Both the position numbers and the translations under genes were made by a program. Of a stretch of DNA of 31,004 bases, positions 7,590-14,916 are shown one piece after another (position 1 is the stretch's first letter; each line of letters starts with the position of its first letter). The notes under the pieces are model-generated. The model saw nothing but the letters and a program-made list of their open reading frames with translations. It did not search any database and had not been told where the DNA came from. Origin of the DNA: Solobacterium sp. (lineage in GTDB: Bacteria; Bacillota_I; Bacilli_A; Erysipelotrichales; Erysipelotrichaceae); the NCBI GenBank assembly GCA_017419465.1, contig JAFOLE010000222.1, positions 1 to 31,004 on the forward strand, read 5' to 3'.

Positions 7590-9186
7590 ACTGTATTCCG
7601 TAATGCTGGTGGATGATGAGGAAGAGGTCGCACGGGCAATTGCCAGAAAGATCGACTGGAATGCCGTGGGCTTTGAACAGCCAAGCTATGCGGCCAACGG
7701 CCTAGAGGCGCTTGATATCGCCGAGACCGTGCAGCCGGATGTTGTGATGACCGACATCCAGATGCCTTATATGGACGGACTTGAGCTTGCCAGAAGGCTG
7801 AAGGAAAACTGGCCGAATACCCGTGTCATCATCTTTTCGGGCTTCGATGAATTTGAATATGCCAAGGAGGCGATCCGCCTTCAGGCAGAGGAATATATTC
7901 TCAAGCCGGTCGACAGCGAAGAGCTGAAGAAGGCGTTTGCCCGGATCCATGATTCTCTCGACCGGGAAATCGATGAACGTCAGAACATCCGGAAACTTGA
8001 AACGTATTATCAGGACAGCCTGCCGCTGCTGCGGGAGGGGTTTTATACATCGCTGATTGAAGGCCGGATTCCCGAGCGCGATCTTGAAAGCACGCTGGAG
8101 GATCTGCAGATCAAACTGAGCGGTCCGTACTACTGCGTCTGTGTCATGCATACCAGTACGAATCATGTGCCGGAAGGAATGACGCCGCGTCTGCTTTCCC
8201 TTGCGGTGCGCCGACTCGCCGAGGAGCGCCTTCTGCCCGATGGCCGGATCCGCTATTTCCATTACCTGGGAAATACGGTCATCATCGCGGAATTTGACAG
8301 AGCGGAGGATATGACGGTTCTGATCAATGAGTGCGACCGGTTCTGCCGGCTTGCGCAGTCCGTGCTGCACGCGGTCGTTACGATCGGCATCGGACATCCG
8401 GTCACGGACATCCGCGATATCAGCACTTCCTACAACGGTGCCCGCAGTGCGGTCAGCTACCGTGTGATCTACGGCACCTCCAAGGCCATCAGTATCGAAG
8501 AGATCGCGCCAAGCGAAACCGAAGTATCTGTGGTCAATGAGGAAGAGGAGCTGCGTGATGTATTCAAGCATGTACGCCTCGAGGATGCGGATCAGTTGAA
8601 GGAATCGGTTGACCGGTATCTCGGCGGACTGGACCGTTTCTCCAACGTGCAGGAATACCGCTTCTTTGCGATGGAACTGGTTTCGGAAATCTACCGCTTT
8701 GCGAAAAACAACAAGCTGGATGTACGGGACGTCTTCCGCGATACCGATGATGTCTATACACTGGTTCAGCGTCTGGAAAAAGAGGACCTCAAGCAGTGGA
8801 TGTGCGACACCTGTCTGATCATGCAGGCGATGCTGGCGGAAAAGCGCTTAAGCAATACGCAGTCGTTTGTGACCAAGGCGGTCGAATATGTAAACGAGAA
8901 CTATGCGGAAAAGGATCTCAGCGTGGAAAAGGTCTGTTCGCGCCTCGGTGTCAGCGCGGCTTACTTCTCTACCGTATTCAAAAAAGAGACCGGCAAGACA
9001 TTTACGAATTTCCTGACGGATGTCCGGATGAACCGGGCGGTTGAGATGCTGCTGAACCAGGATGAAAAGACCTATATCATCGCGGAAGCGGTGGGCTACA
9101 GTGATCCGAATTACTTTTCCTATGTATTCAAGAAACAGTTCGGCGTATCACCGTCGAAGTATAAACAGGGGATGCGGAACGGATGA
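7582..9186 (+). CDS. Response regulator, receiver plus AraC-type DNA-binding domain (YesN-like)
   Basis: This 534-residue transcription regulator is the output of the two-component pair with the downstream kinase. The receiver domain spans about residues 4-120, with the acidic pocket VDDEEE, phosphoacceptor Asp58 in MTDIQMPYMDG and the conserved Lys in ILKPVDS. A middle region (about 140-420) without obvious motifs follows. Two AraC helix-turn-helix motifs end the protein: LSVEKVCSRLGVSAAYFSTV, and IIAEAVGYSDPNYFSYVFKK followed by GVSPSKY. I chose ATG 7582, which overlaps the preceding gene and begins directly with the receiver strand; the upstream frame is a shadow of the membrane-protein gene. 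It overlaps the kinase gene by four bases (ATGA). The likely target is the mgl promoter and its own operon, by context only. Confidence 0.93.
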   Translation: MNRLYSVMLVDDEEEVARAIARKIDWNAVGFEQPSYAANGLEALDIAETVQPDVVMTDIQMPYMDGLELARRLKENWPNTRVIIFSGFDEFEYAKEAIRLQAEEYILKPVDSEELKKAFARIHDSLDREIDERQNIRKLETYYQDSLPLLREGFYTSLIEGRIPERDLESTLEDLQIKLSGPYYCVCVMHTSTNHVPEGMTPRLLSLAVRRLAEERLLPDGRIRYFHYLGNTVIIAEFDRAEDMTVLINECDRFCRLAQSVLHAVVTIGIGHPVTDIRDISTSYNGARSAVSYRVIYGTSKAISIEEIAPSETEVSVVNEEEELRDVFKHVRLEDADQLKESVDRYLGGLDRFSNVQEYRFFAMELVSEIYRFAKNNKLDVRDVFRDTDDVYTLVQRLEKEDLKQWMCDTCLIMQAMLAEKRLSNTQSFVTKAVEYVNENYAEKDLSVEKVCSRLGVSAAYFSTVFKKETGKTFTNFLTDVRMNRAVEMLLNQDEKTYIIAEAVGYSDPNYFSYVFKKQFGVSPSKYKQGMRNG

Positions 9187-11015
9187 GCCGTACAGGCAGT
9201 GAAAAAACACGGCAGCGGATGCCGCTGTCGATCAATATGATCATCCTGTCGAGTTTTACTGCGATTACCGCTGCCGCAATTCTGCTCATCGGTATGACGC
9301 TTTACCGGCAGTTTGCCGACCGTGCCAGACGCATGATGATGGAGAGCACGGAACAGCTGACGGAGCGGGCGTCGGTAACGCTGGAAGACAAGCTTTTCAG
9401 TATGCGCAAGCTTTCCGATGCGATGTATTACTCGGTCATCAAGGATCAGGACTTCGCGGATGGAAATGTCGATGAAGCGATGAACCTCTTTTATGAGGCA
9501 AACAAGGATACCCTGATTTCCTTTGCGCTGTTTACCCCGGGCGGAAACCTGGTCTCCGCAGCGCCGAGCGCGATCGTCAAGCCGGACCTCGATGTGACGC
9601 GGGAAACCTGGTTTGTGAATGCGCAGAATCAGGTGGAAAACCTGCACTTCTCCTTACCGCATGTACAGAATCTTTTTGATGATCCAAACTACCGGTACTA
9701 CTGGGTAATATCTCTCAGTCGGGTCACGGAGCTTACCTTCAATGGTGTGCCGCGCTCGGGCGTTCTGCTGGTCGACATGAAGTACAGCACGATCACCCAG
9801 ATGCTGGATGAAATCAATGCGACCAACTCCACCGGCCAGTACATGTATCTGACCGACAGTGACGGAACGATCATCTATCATCCCAAGCAGATGCAGATCA
9901 GTTCCGGACTCACCCAGGAAAACAACCTTGCGGTGCCGGATTATGAAGACGGCATCACGGAGGAAACCTTCAACGGGGAATCCCGTGTTGTCATCACCGA
10001 TACGATTGCCTATACCGGCTGGCGGCTGATTTCCGTCATCCCGGCATCGTCATTCTCCCTGACGCTTTCCCAGATGCGCTATTTCGTATTCTTTGTCATC
10101 ACGATCATGGTTCTGGCGGTCATTCTCATCAACCGGCTTGTCGCAGAGCGCATCTCGCGTCCGGTCACCAGCCTCGATGAGGCGATCCGGGAAACCGGAG
10201 AACATGAAGCGATCTCAGATGAGGCATTCCGAAACGGCTCCCTGGAAGTTACCCACCTCGGGCAGACCCTGCAGGAATACCAGATCCGGAATAACCAGCT
10301 GATGAACGATGTCGTCCGCGAACAGGAAGAAAAACGCCGCAGTGAGCTCGACGCCCTGCAGTCGCAGATCAATCCGCATTTCCTGTACAACACGCTGGAC
10401 TCCATTGTCTGGATGATCGAAAGCGGAAATTCCAAAGAGGCGATCCAGATGATCACCCAGCTTGCCAATATTTTCCGGATCTCATTGTCCAAAGGACATA
10501 CGATCATCCCCCTGGAGGATGAACTGCGTCATGCGGAAAACTACATGCGGATTCAGAACGTCCGCTTCAAGAATGCCTTTACCGCACGCTTTGACACTGA
10601 TCCTGCATTGAACCGCTACTCCACGGTCAAGCTGATCATTCAGCCGATCCTTGAGAATGCGATTTATTACGGCGTGAAGAACATGGATGAAGACGGCATG
10701 ATCATTGTCCGTGACTGGGTCGATGAAGGCGTTCTGTATATTTCTGTCGAGGATAACGGTTTCGGCATGCCGAAGGAAGTGGTGGATCATCTGCTGGATG
10801 AAGACCGCTCTCATGTCCGCTCCAAGGGAAGCGGCGTCGGTCTTTACAATGTCCATCAGCGGATCCGTCTGCGCTATGGTCCGCAGTACGGTCTCACGAT
10901 TGAAAGCGAACCGGATACCGGTACGGTTGTCATCATCAAGCTTCCCGCAATTCCGTATTCGGAAGAAATGCGTGAAGTGCTGGAGCGTCCGGAAGGAAGG
11001 GGGAGTGCGGAATGA
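9183..11015 (+). CDS. Sensor histidine kinase of the YesM/LytS-like (His_kinase PF06580) type
   Basis: This 610-residue membrane kinase phosphorylates the YesN-type regulator. A first membrane segment (about residues 12-33), a large extracytoplasmic Cache-like sensor region (about 35-295), a second membrane segment (about 299-321) and a HAMP-like linker are followed by the kinase core. His399, in the motif QSQINPHFLYNTLDSI, is the phosphorylated residue. The ATP-binding part shows the N-box (IIQPILENAIYYG) and the G-boxes (DNGFGMP, GSGVGLYNVHQR). It overlaps the regulator gene by four bases upstream and the binding-protein homologue by four bases downstream, so the three proteins are made together. 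In relatives such as the XylFII-LytS-YesN xylose system, the sensor reads a membrane-anchored binding protein; the same logic is inferred here. Confidence 0.94.
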   Translation: MSRTGSEKTRQRMPLSINMIILSSFTAITAAAILLIGMTLYRQFADRARRMMMESTEQLTERASVTLEDKLFSMRKLSDAMYYSVIKDQDFADGNVDEAMNLFYEANKDTLISFALFTPGGNLVSAAPSAIVKPDLDVTRETWFVNAQNQVENLHFSLPHVQNLFDDPNYRYYWVISLSRVTELTFNGVPRSGVLLVDMKYSTITQMLDEINATNSTGQYMYLTDSDGTIIYHPKQMQISSGLTQENNLAVPDYEDGITEETFNGESRVVITDTIAYTGWRLISVIPASSFSLTLSQMRYFVFFVITIMVLAVILINRLVAERISRPVTSLDEAIRETGEHEAISDEAFRNGSLEVTHLGQTLQEYQIRNNQLMNDVVREQEEKRRSELDALQSQINPHFLYNTLDSIVWMIESGNSKEAIQMITQLANIFRISLSKGHTIIPLEDELRHAENYMRIQNVRFKNAFTARFDTDPALNRYSTVKLIIQPILENAIYYGVKNMDEDGMIIVRDWVDEGVLYISVEDNGFGMPKEVVDHLLDEDRSHVRSKGSGVGLYNVHQRIRLRYGPQYGLTIESEPDTGTVVIIKLPAIPYSEEMREVLERPEGRGSAE

Positions 11016-11962
11016 AGCGGAATCGGATCTGGTTTATTCTGCTCATTGCGGCAGTACTCCTGGGCCTGTTCGGTCTCCGGTATCTCAGCCGGACAGACCT
11101 GCGTGATACGGATACCCCGATGGTCGCAGTCTCTGTAGTCGTCGATGATTCGACCAACGGCCGCTGGACCCGGTTTCAGGCCGGTATTGAACAGGCGGCG
11201 GATGACTACCGGGTAGCGCTGAGCTATGCGGTCACGCCGAAATTCAATTCCATCAGCGATGAGGAAGCGGTCATCCGCAGTGAGGCGTCTGCCGCAGATG
11301 CGGTCATTGTGCAGCTGATCGATACCTCGGATACGGTAGAGCTGATCAGTTCACTCTGTGCAGAGCGTGTGCTTGGGCTCGTGGATACGGATGCCCCGGC
11401 TGAAGCCGGTGACAACTTTGCGAGCATCACCGCAGACAATACTGCGATCGGAACCGCACTCGCCGATCTTCTGAAGGAACAGTACGGGGACAAGCTGCGC
11501 GATATGACGGTCGGCATTCTGTACGGCAATCAGAAGATGCGCTCCATGCAGGAACGCCTTGCAGGATTCAGGGAGGGCATTGCGCAGAGCGGTGCGGAAA
11601 TCTTCTGGGAGGGCAGCGGGACTGCCTGGGAATCCGCAGGACTGCCGGATATTGTGATTGCCCTCGATAACGATTCGCTCGAGAATGCGGCGGATGCGCT
11701 GGAAACCGGAGAGGAAGCACCTGCGCTGTATGGCGTTGGATGTTCGGATAAGACGATCTATGCGCTGGATCACGGACAGATCAGTGCGATGATCGTCCCG
11801 GATGAATTTCAGATGGGCTATCTTGCCCTGTCGGATGTGGTTGCACGCATCAATGCGCCGAACATTCCGATGCTTCCCCGGGAGATTCCCTTTACGGTCA
11901 TCACCCGGACAAATCTGTATGACCCGGCCAATGCGGCATTTCTCTTTCCGGTGATCAACTGA
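11012..11962 (+). CDS. Membrane-tethered periplasmic-binding-protein homologue, probable co-sensor
   Basis: This 316-residue protein has the sugar-binding-protein fold of the RbsB/LacI type. Its N-terminus is an uncleaved-looking signal anchor (about residues 7-24) with no lipobox Cys, so it should stay attached by one helix. Fold signs are the first strand VAVSVVVDD, the SITADNTAIGTALADLL helix and the TVGILYGNQKMRSMQERLAGF strand-helix. The sugar-contact motifs of MglB (NNDAM, the Trp of NW, FND) are not conserved, so it probably binds a different ligand, or serves as a protein partner. It overlaps the kinase gene by four bases. By analogy with XylFII beside LytS/YesN, I infer that it presents ligand to the kinase. 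An ABC-transport role is unlikely without a partner permease. Confidence 0.85.
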   Translation: MKRNRIWFILLIAAVLLGLFGLRYLSRTDLRDTDTPMVAVSVVVDDSTNGRWTRFQAGIEQAADDYRVALSYAVTPKFNSISDEEAVIRSEASAADAVIVQLIDTSDTVELISSLCAERVLGLVDTDAPAEAGDNFASITADNTAIGTALADLLKEQYGDKLRDMTVGILYGNQKMRSMQERLAGFREGIAQSGAEIFWEGSGTAWESAGLPDIVIALDNDSLENAADALETGEEAPALYGVGCSDKTIYALDHGQISAMIVPDEFQMGYLALSDVVARINAPNIPMLPREIPFTVITRTNLYDPANAAFLFPVIN

Positions 11963-11975
11963 GGACGGAGGCAGT

Positions 11976-12977
11976 ATGAGAAAAAAACTGTTAAGCATGA
12001 TTCTGTGCGTTCTGCTCTGTGCCGGATGCACAAACGGAAAAAAACGAAACGATGACAAGATCAAGATCGGCGTTTCGGTCTATGACAGCTATGACACGTT
12101 CATCAGCGAACTGATGCGTGATTTCAATGCGGCTGTGGCAGAGAACCCGGACATCACCGTTGAAGTCTATAATGCCTCTGTCTCCCAGCAGACCCAGAAC
12201 AAACAGATGGAACAGATGATTGAAAAAGGCTGTGATGTCATCTGTATCAACCTCGTGGACCGCACCGCCCCGAAGAAAATCATCGACCTTGCGAAGAAAA
12301 ACAACATCCCGGTCATCTTCTTCAACCGCGAGCTCGTCGAAGAGGACCTGAACCAGTGGGAAGAACTGTACTATGTCGGCGCCGATGCGGCGGAATCCGG
12401 CATCATGGAAGGCGAAGTCGCCGCCGAGGCATTGCGGAATGAGGAAGCGGATAAGAACGGGGACGGTGTCATCCAGTACATCGTGCTGGAAGGCGAAGCG
12501 GGACATCAGGATGCGATCGTACGCACCGAGCGCTCGGTGGATACGCTGATCGACGAAGGGTTTGAAGTGGACAAAATCGCCTCAGCGATTGCCAACTGGA
12601 GCCGTTCACAGGCGCAGACCCGGATGGCGGGATTCATCGATACCTATGGCGATGAAATTGAACTCGTCCTTGGAAACAATGATGATATGGCACTCGGCGC
12701 GATCGATGCCTATAAAGCCGCAGGCATTGAACGGAAGGACTGGCCGGTCATCGTCGGCATTGACGGCACCACGGCGGGTCTTCAGGCAGTGGTGAACGGC
12801 GAAATGCTGGGAACCGTATACAACGACCAGAAAGGACAGGCAGAGGCGATGGCAAACCTTGCGGAAGCACTTGCCAGAGGGGAAAGCCTGGATGATCTGA
12901 ATCTGAAAAACGGCAGATATATCCGTCTGCCGTATCAGAAAATAACGATTGATAATGTAAATGATTATCTGGACTGA
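11976..12977 (+). CDS. Second galactose/glucose-binding lipoprotein (MglB-like)
   Basis: This 333-residue lipoprotein has the signal LLCAGC (Cys18) and the MglB fold. It looks closer to E. coli MglB than the first copy does. The calcium loop DKNGDGVIQY is followed by GEAGHQDAIVRT, which keeps the ligand His and Asp, and the contacts YDTF, FFNRE, ANWSRSQ, NNDDMALGA, GIDG and TVYND are all present. It starts 13 bases after the co-sensor gene with GGAGG as SD, so it is part of the sensory operon rather than the transport operon. It may feed MglAC with different affinity, or act as the sugar-loaded partner of the kinase complex. Its 3' end overlaps the convergent - strand gene by 13 bases. Confidence 0.92.
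   Translation: MRKKLLSMILCVLLCAGCTNGKKRNDDKIKIGVSVYDSYDTFISELMRDFNAAVAENPDITVEVYNASVSQQTQNKQMEQMIEKGCDVICINLVDRTAPKKIIDLAKKNNIPVIFFNRELVEEDLNQWEELYYVGADAAESGIMEGEVAAEALRNEEADKNGDGVIQYIVLEGEAGHQDAIVRTERSVDTLIDEGFEVDKIASAIANWSRSQAQTRMAGFIDTYGDEIELVLGNNDDMALGAIDAYKAAGIERKDWPVIVGIDGTTAGLQAVVNGEMLGTVYNDQKGQAEAMANLAEALARGESLDDLNLKNGRYIRLPYQKITIDNVNDYLD
12905..12933 (-). terminator. Terminator for the - strand gene, inside the end of the convergent CDS
   Basis: Read on the - strand, an 8-bp perfect stem (ACGGCAGA, eight-base loop, TCTGCCGT) is followed by TTTTT. It lies within the last 25 codons of the + strand MglB-like gene. The + strand lacks a following T-tract, so the signal is directional. 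Confidence 0.7.
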
Positions 12978-13558
12978 ACTTCCGCAAGGATTGCTTCACC
13001 GTCCGGAATCAGTGCAGTGAACCGTTCCAGAAGGACCGTACGGAAGGGAAGAACCAGTTCTCCGAGCGACGCCCGTTCCGGAACGGTTTTTGTGACGGCT
13101 TCGATCTCTGACGCAAGGCGCAGGGCGGTGTTGCGGTCATTGACCGCACCCATGCCGAATACGGCGGAGCGGTAGGAAGGGGAGGTCAGATACATGCGGA
13201 TCATCATATCCGCAAACTGTTTCCATTCTTCTTTGAGAATCTCATCCGGGGTTTCCCCGTTAAGCCCGAGGCGGGCAAATTCCCTGCGGACATCCCGTTC
13301 ATATTTCTTCTTCAGGAAAAAGCCCGGTGCCTGTACGTCCGCGGTCTTTAACATCATCCATGCCTGCAGGAACAGATCGTTGAACGATGCATCAAAGCGC
13401 TGATCAAATACCGCACGGCGGCGGTTGTCATCCGCATTGTCCGGACTGCGCCGGCACTGTTCCAGAAGCGCAGACCGGCGCTCTTGCGGCGCCAGCGTAT
13501 ACCAGCGGTGCGGCCAGTTTTCCAGGTATTCCTCTTTGAATTCCGCATTGAATTTCAT
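12965..13558 (-). CDS. Hypothetical soluble protein, helical, possibly DUF6553-like
   Basis: This 197-residue protein is charged and mainly helical, with no signal peptide or membrane segment. Notable stretches are the Arg/Asp-rich APQERRSALLEQCRRSPDN, the aromatic region FNDLFLQAWMMLKTA and SPSYRSAVFGMG. It reminds me of a family of uncharacterised Bacillota proteins (DUF6553), but I am not sure. I chose ATG 13558 because the frame upstream runs through a terminator hairpin. There is no Shine-Dalgarno. Instead a perfect TATAAT ends six bases before the ATG, which points to a leaderless mRNA. It converges on the MglB-like gene, overlapping it by 13 bases. Function unknown. Confidence 0.75.
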   Translation of the reverse strand: MKFNAEFKEEYLENWPHRWYTLAPQERRSALLEQCRRSPDNADDNRRRAVFDQRFDASFNDLFLQAWMMLKTADVQAPGFFLKKKYERDVRREFARLGLNGETPDEILKEEWKQFADMMIRMYLTSPSYRSAVFGMGAVNDRNTALRLASEIEAVTKTVPERASLGELVLPFRTVLLERFTALIPDGEAILAEVQSR

Positions 13559-13570
13559 GAACTTATTATA
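13559..13570 (-). promoter_or_regulatory. TATAAT -10 element giving a probably leaderless mRNA
   Basis: On the - strand, TATAAT occupies 13570-13565 and is followed by AAGTTC and then the ATG at 13558. Transcription starts six or seven bases after a -10, which would put +1 at the A of the start codon. No good -35 is visible, and there is no Shine-Dalgarno. Confidence 0.5.
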
Positions 13571-13584
13571 AACAACCGGACCGT

Positions 13585-13629
13585 AAAAAGCGCAGGTTCC
13601 CGATGATCGAGAACCCGCGTTTCGTTTTT
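13585..13629. terminator. Bidirectional terminator hairpin
   Basis: The stem GCGCAGGTTC / GAACCCGCGT (one mismatch, one wobble), capped by a second small stem CGA-TGA-TCG, is flanked by AAAAA on the left and TTTCGTTTTT on the right. It could stop transcription on both strands. On the - strand it ends the unit containing the DIP1984-family gene or a leader RNA, just before the promoter of the next gene. Confidence 0.65.
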
Positions 13630-13656
13630 GTGAATATATTCCCCGACACCACCCTC

Positions 13657-13812
13657 GGCTTGCCGGCCGGCGCTGTGGTAGTAACTGTGCATAATACTGA
13701 GTGCATGGGTGCGTTGTCTGAGCATGAATGTAAACGGAAGACCTGCTCGTCAGTCCCATAAGATGCCGCGTCATTCTCACACGGCGGGAGATCGCACCCG
13801 CTCCGGCAAACC
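13657..13812 (-). ncRNA. Possible structured RNA or leader between the two - strand genes
   Basis: Nested long-range pairings are visible. GGTTTGCCGG (13812-13803 on the - strand) pairs with CCGGCAAGCC (13666-13657), the only imperfection being a G-U wobble that exists on the - strand but is a C-A mismatch on the + strand. GGGTGCG (+ strand 13707-13713) pairs with CGCACCC (13793-13799). GAGCA (13720-13724) pairs with TGCTC (13744-13748). An alternative local hairpin (GCGGG 13784-13788 with CCCGC 13797-13801) would compete with the second pairing. A terminator lies downstream at 13585-13629. I found no match to 6S, SRP, RNase P, tmRNA, T-box or common riboswitch motifs. In GC-rich DNA such pairings can be chance. 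Confidence 0.25.
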
Positions 13813-13828
13813 TACCGACTGAATGGTA

Positions 13829-14281
13829 TTACATCAGATCATTTGCCCAGTTGGCAGCCTGGATACGGTTGTCCGTCAGGCGGAGTTCCTTTGCCATGGC
13901 GTCCACTTCATCCTGGAGGTCCTTTACGCTCACAGCGGGTTTGATGCGGATTTCCGTGCCGCGTGCGCGGTAGGCACCGGAGCTTGCCGTATTGACAAGG
14001 TCCCGGCAGACACTGAGCTTCAGCGTCAAAGCATCGCGAGCCGCGATCCATTCGGTCAGCGTCTTTCCTTCCGTCTTCACTGTGCTGTTGGTGAGATTGA
14101 TGCGGGCAATCAGATCCTGCAGTTCTCTGATGCAGTCATTGAGCTGCTTTAAGAGGGCATTGGGATCTTCCGCGGTGGATTCTCCTTCCTGTACGAGTGC
14201 ATTATTGTTCAGGCGGGCGCGCAGCTGCGCAATCCGCGTATTCAGGTCCGCACGGGCCTGCAGTGCTTCCGCAAGTTTCAT
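13829..14281 (-). CDS. DIP1984 family protein (septicolysin-like name in databases)
   Basis: This 150-residue soluble, helical protein belongs to the widespread but poorly understood DIP1984 family. It opens with MKLAEALQARADLNTRIAQL, then RLNNNALVQEGE, DLIARINLTNS, LTEWIAARD, and ends with LRLTDNRIQAANWANDLM, all recognisable family stretches. Two long heptad-rich helices suggest a coiled coil or helical bundle. I chose ATG 14281, which has AGGAG nine bases upstream; the frame extends 14 codons further but without a better site. No signal peptide. The name septicolysin attached to some members implies a toxin, but nothing here supports that. Function unknown. Confidence 0.85.
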   Translation of the reverse strand: MKLAEALQARADLNTRIAQLRARLNNNALVQEGESTAEDPNALLKQLNDCIRELQDLIARINLTNSTVKTEGKTLTEWIAARDALTLKLSVCRDLVNTASSGAYRARGTEIRIKPAVSVKDLQDEVDAMAKELRLTDNRIQAANWANDLM

Positions 14282-14334
14282 GATTGTTATTCTCCTGTGT
14301 TCTTTCTGATTTTCATTGTACACGCTGCGGGCAG

Positions 14335-14362
14335 AAAAAAACCGTGCAACATCAGCTCACGG
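14335..14362 (-). terminator. Terminator-like hairpin upstream of the DIP1984-family gene
   Basis: On the - strand, CCGTG, an 11-base loop and CACGG are followed by seven T. The stem is only 5 bp. No gene precedes it on this strand, so it could be an attenuator in the leader of the DIP1984-family gene, or the end of a short RNA from 14363-14480. I see no coding region in 14282-14613. Confidence 0.3.
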
Positions 14363-14484
14363 CTTCTTTCAAAGGATTTTGTCAGGGGACTGTCTGCCCA
14401 CAGCCGCCAGACCTGTGATGGGATAACACTCAACGCCAGGAGAACATTTTACAGAGTTTGAAGGAGTTGACGTCTGAATGTTTA

Positions 14485-14527
14485 GGTTAGTTTTCTCTAA
14501 CCACTTATAGGTTAGCAAGAACTAACT
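14485..14527 (+). promoter_or_regulatory. Two tandem GGTTAG inverted repeats upstream of the copper operon
   Basis: Two near-identical inverted repeats lie 25 bases apart: GGTTAG-TTTTCT-CTAACC (14485-14502) and GGTTAG-CAAGAA-CTAACT (14510-14527). Their half-site resembles the DtxR/MntR family half-site TTAGGTTAG, but the six-base spacing is wider than in classical DtxR boxes. They lie 38-80 bases upstream of the CsoR-controlled promoter. I infer a second, unidentified regulator of csoR-copA, or of the divergent DIP1984-family gene. Confidence 0.5.
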
Positions 14528-14565
14528 TCTATGTCAACAGATATTCTCAAAAGAGTTACGTGTTG

Positions 14566-14594
14566 TTGACAGATACCCCCTGGGGGTATATTGT
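14566..14594 (+). promoter_or_regulatory. csoR-copA promoter with embedded CsoR operator
   Basis: A perfect -35 TTGACA (14566-14571) is followed by ATACCCCCTGGGGGTAT (14573-14589), a palindrome around one central base that matches known CsoR operators (TACCC-N-GGGTA type). The -10 is TATTGT (14589-14594, 17-base spacer) or TATATT (14587-14592). The operator fills the spacer, so bound CsoR would block polymerase and copper would release it. Confidence 0.9.
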
Positions 14595-14613
14595 ACAGAA
14601 AGGAGAACTGCCT

Positions 14614-14910
14614 ATGAGTGAGTGTGAATGCGTGCGCCACAAGAAGCGCACGGAAGTACAGAAAAGGGATCTGATGACCCGGCTGCGCAAGGCGGAAGGG
14701 CAGATCCGCGGAATTGAAAAGATGATCGAAGAGGATGCCTACTGTCCGGATATTCTGATCCAGGTATCTGCGGTGACCAGCGCGCTGAACAGTTTCAACA
14801 AGCAGCTGCTGGCAGCGCATATCCGGGGCTGTGTGGCGGAAGATATTGTGCAGGGCAAAGAGGAAAGCATTGATGAACTGGTTGCGGTCCTGCAGAAGCT
14901 GATGAGGTAA
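14614..14910 (+). CDS. csoR: Copper-sensing transcriptional repressor CsoR
   Basis: This 98-residue all-helical repressor releases DNA on binding Cu(I). The copper ligands are visible with exact family spacing: Cys44, His69 and Cys73 (25 and 4 residues apart), as in the Cys-His-Cys triad of CsoR. This separates it from FrmR and RcnR, which differ at these positions. The N-terminus carries two extra cysteines (MSECECVRH) that might add metal contacts. I chose ATG 14614 because AGGAG lies about eight bases upstream; the longer open frame runs back through the promoter and operator. The gene is directly behind the CsoR operator (autoregulation) and six bases before copA. Confidence 0.95.
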   Translation: MSECECVRHKKRTEVQKRDLMTRLRKAEGQIRGIEKMIEEDAYCPDILIQVSAVTSALNSFNKQLLAAHIRGCVAEDIVQGKEESIDELVAVLQKLMR

Positions 14911-14916
14911 TCGGAT

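Noticed and set aside
11012..11962. Considered a second transport solute-binding protein
   Set aside because: It lacks the lipobox and sugar contacts and has no permease partner, while the kinase overlap favours a sensing role.
13640..13665. T-box-like GGGTGG on the - strand before a terminator
   Set aside because: The T-box core needs TGG-N-ACCGCG; here it reads TGGTGTCGGGG, and no specifier loop was found.
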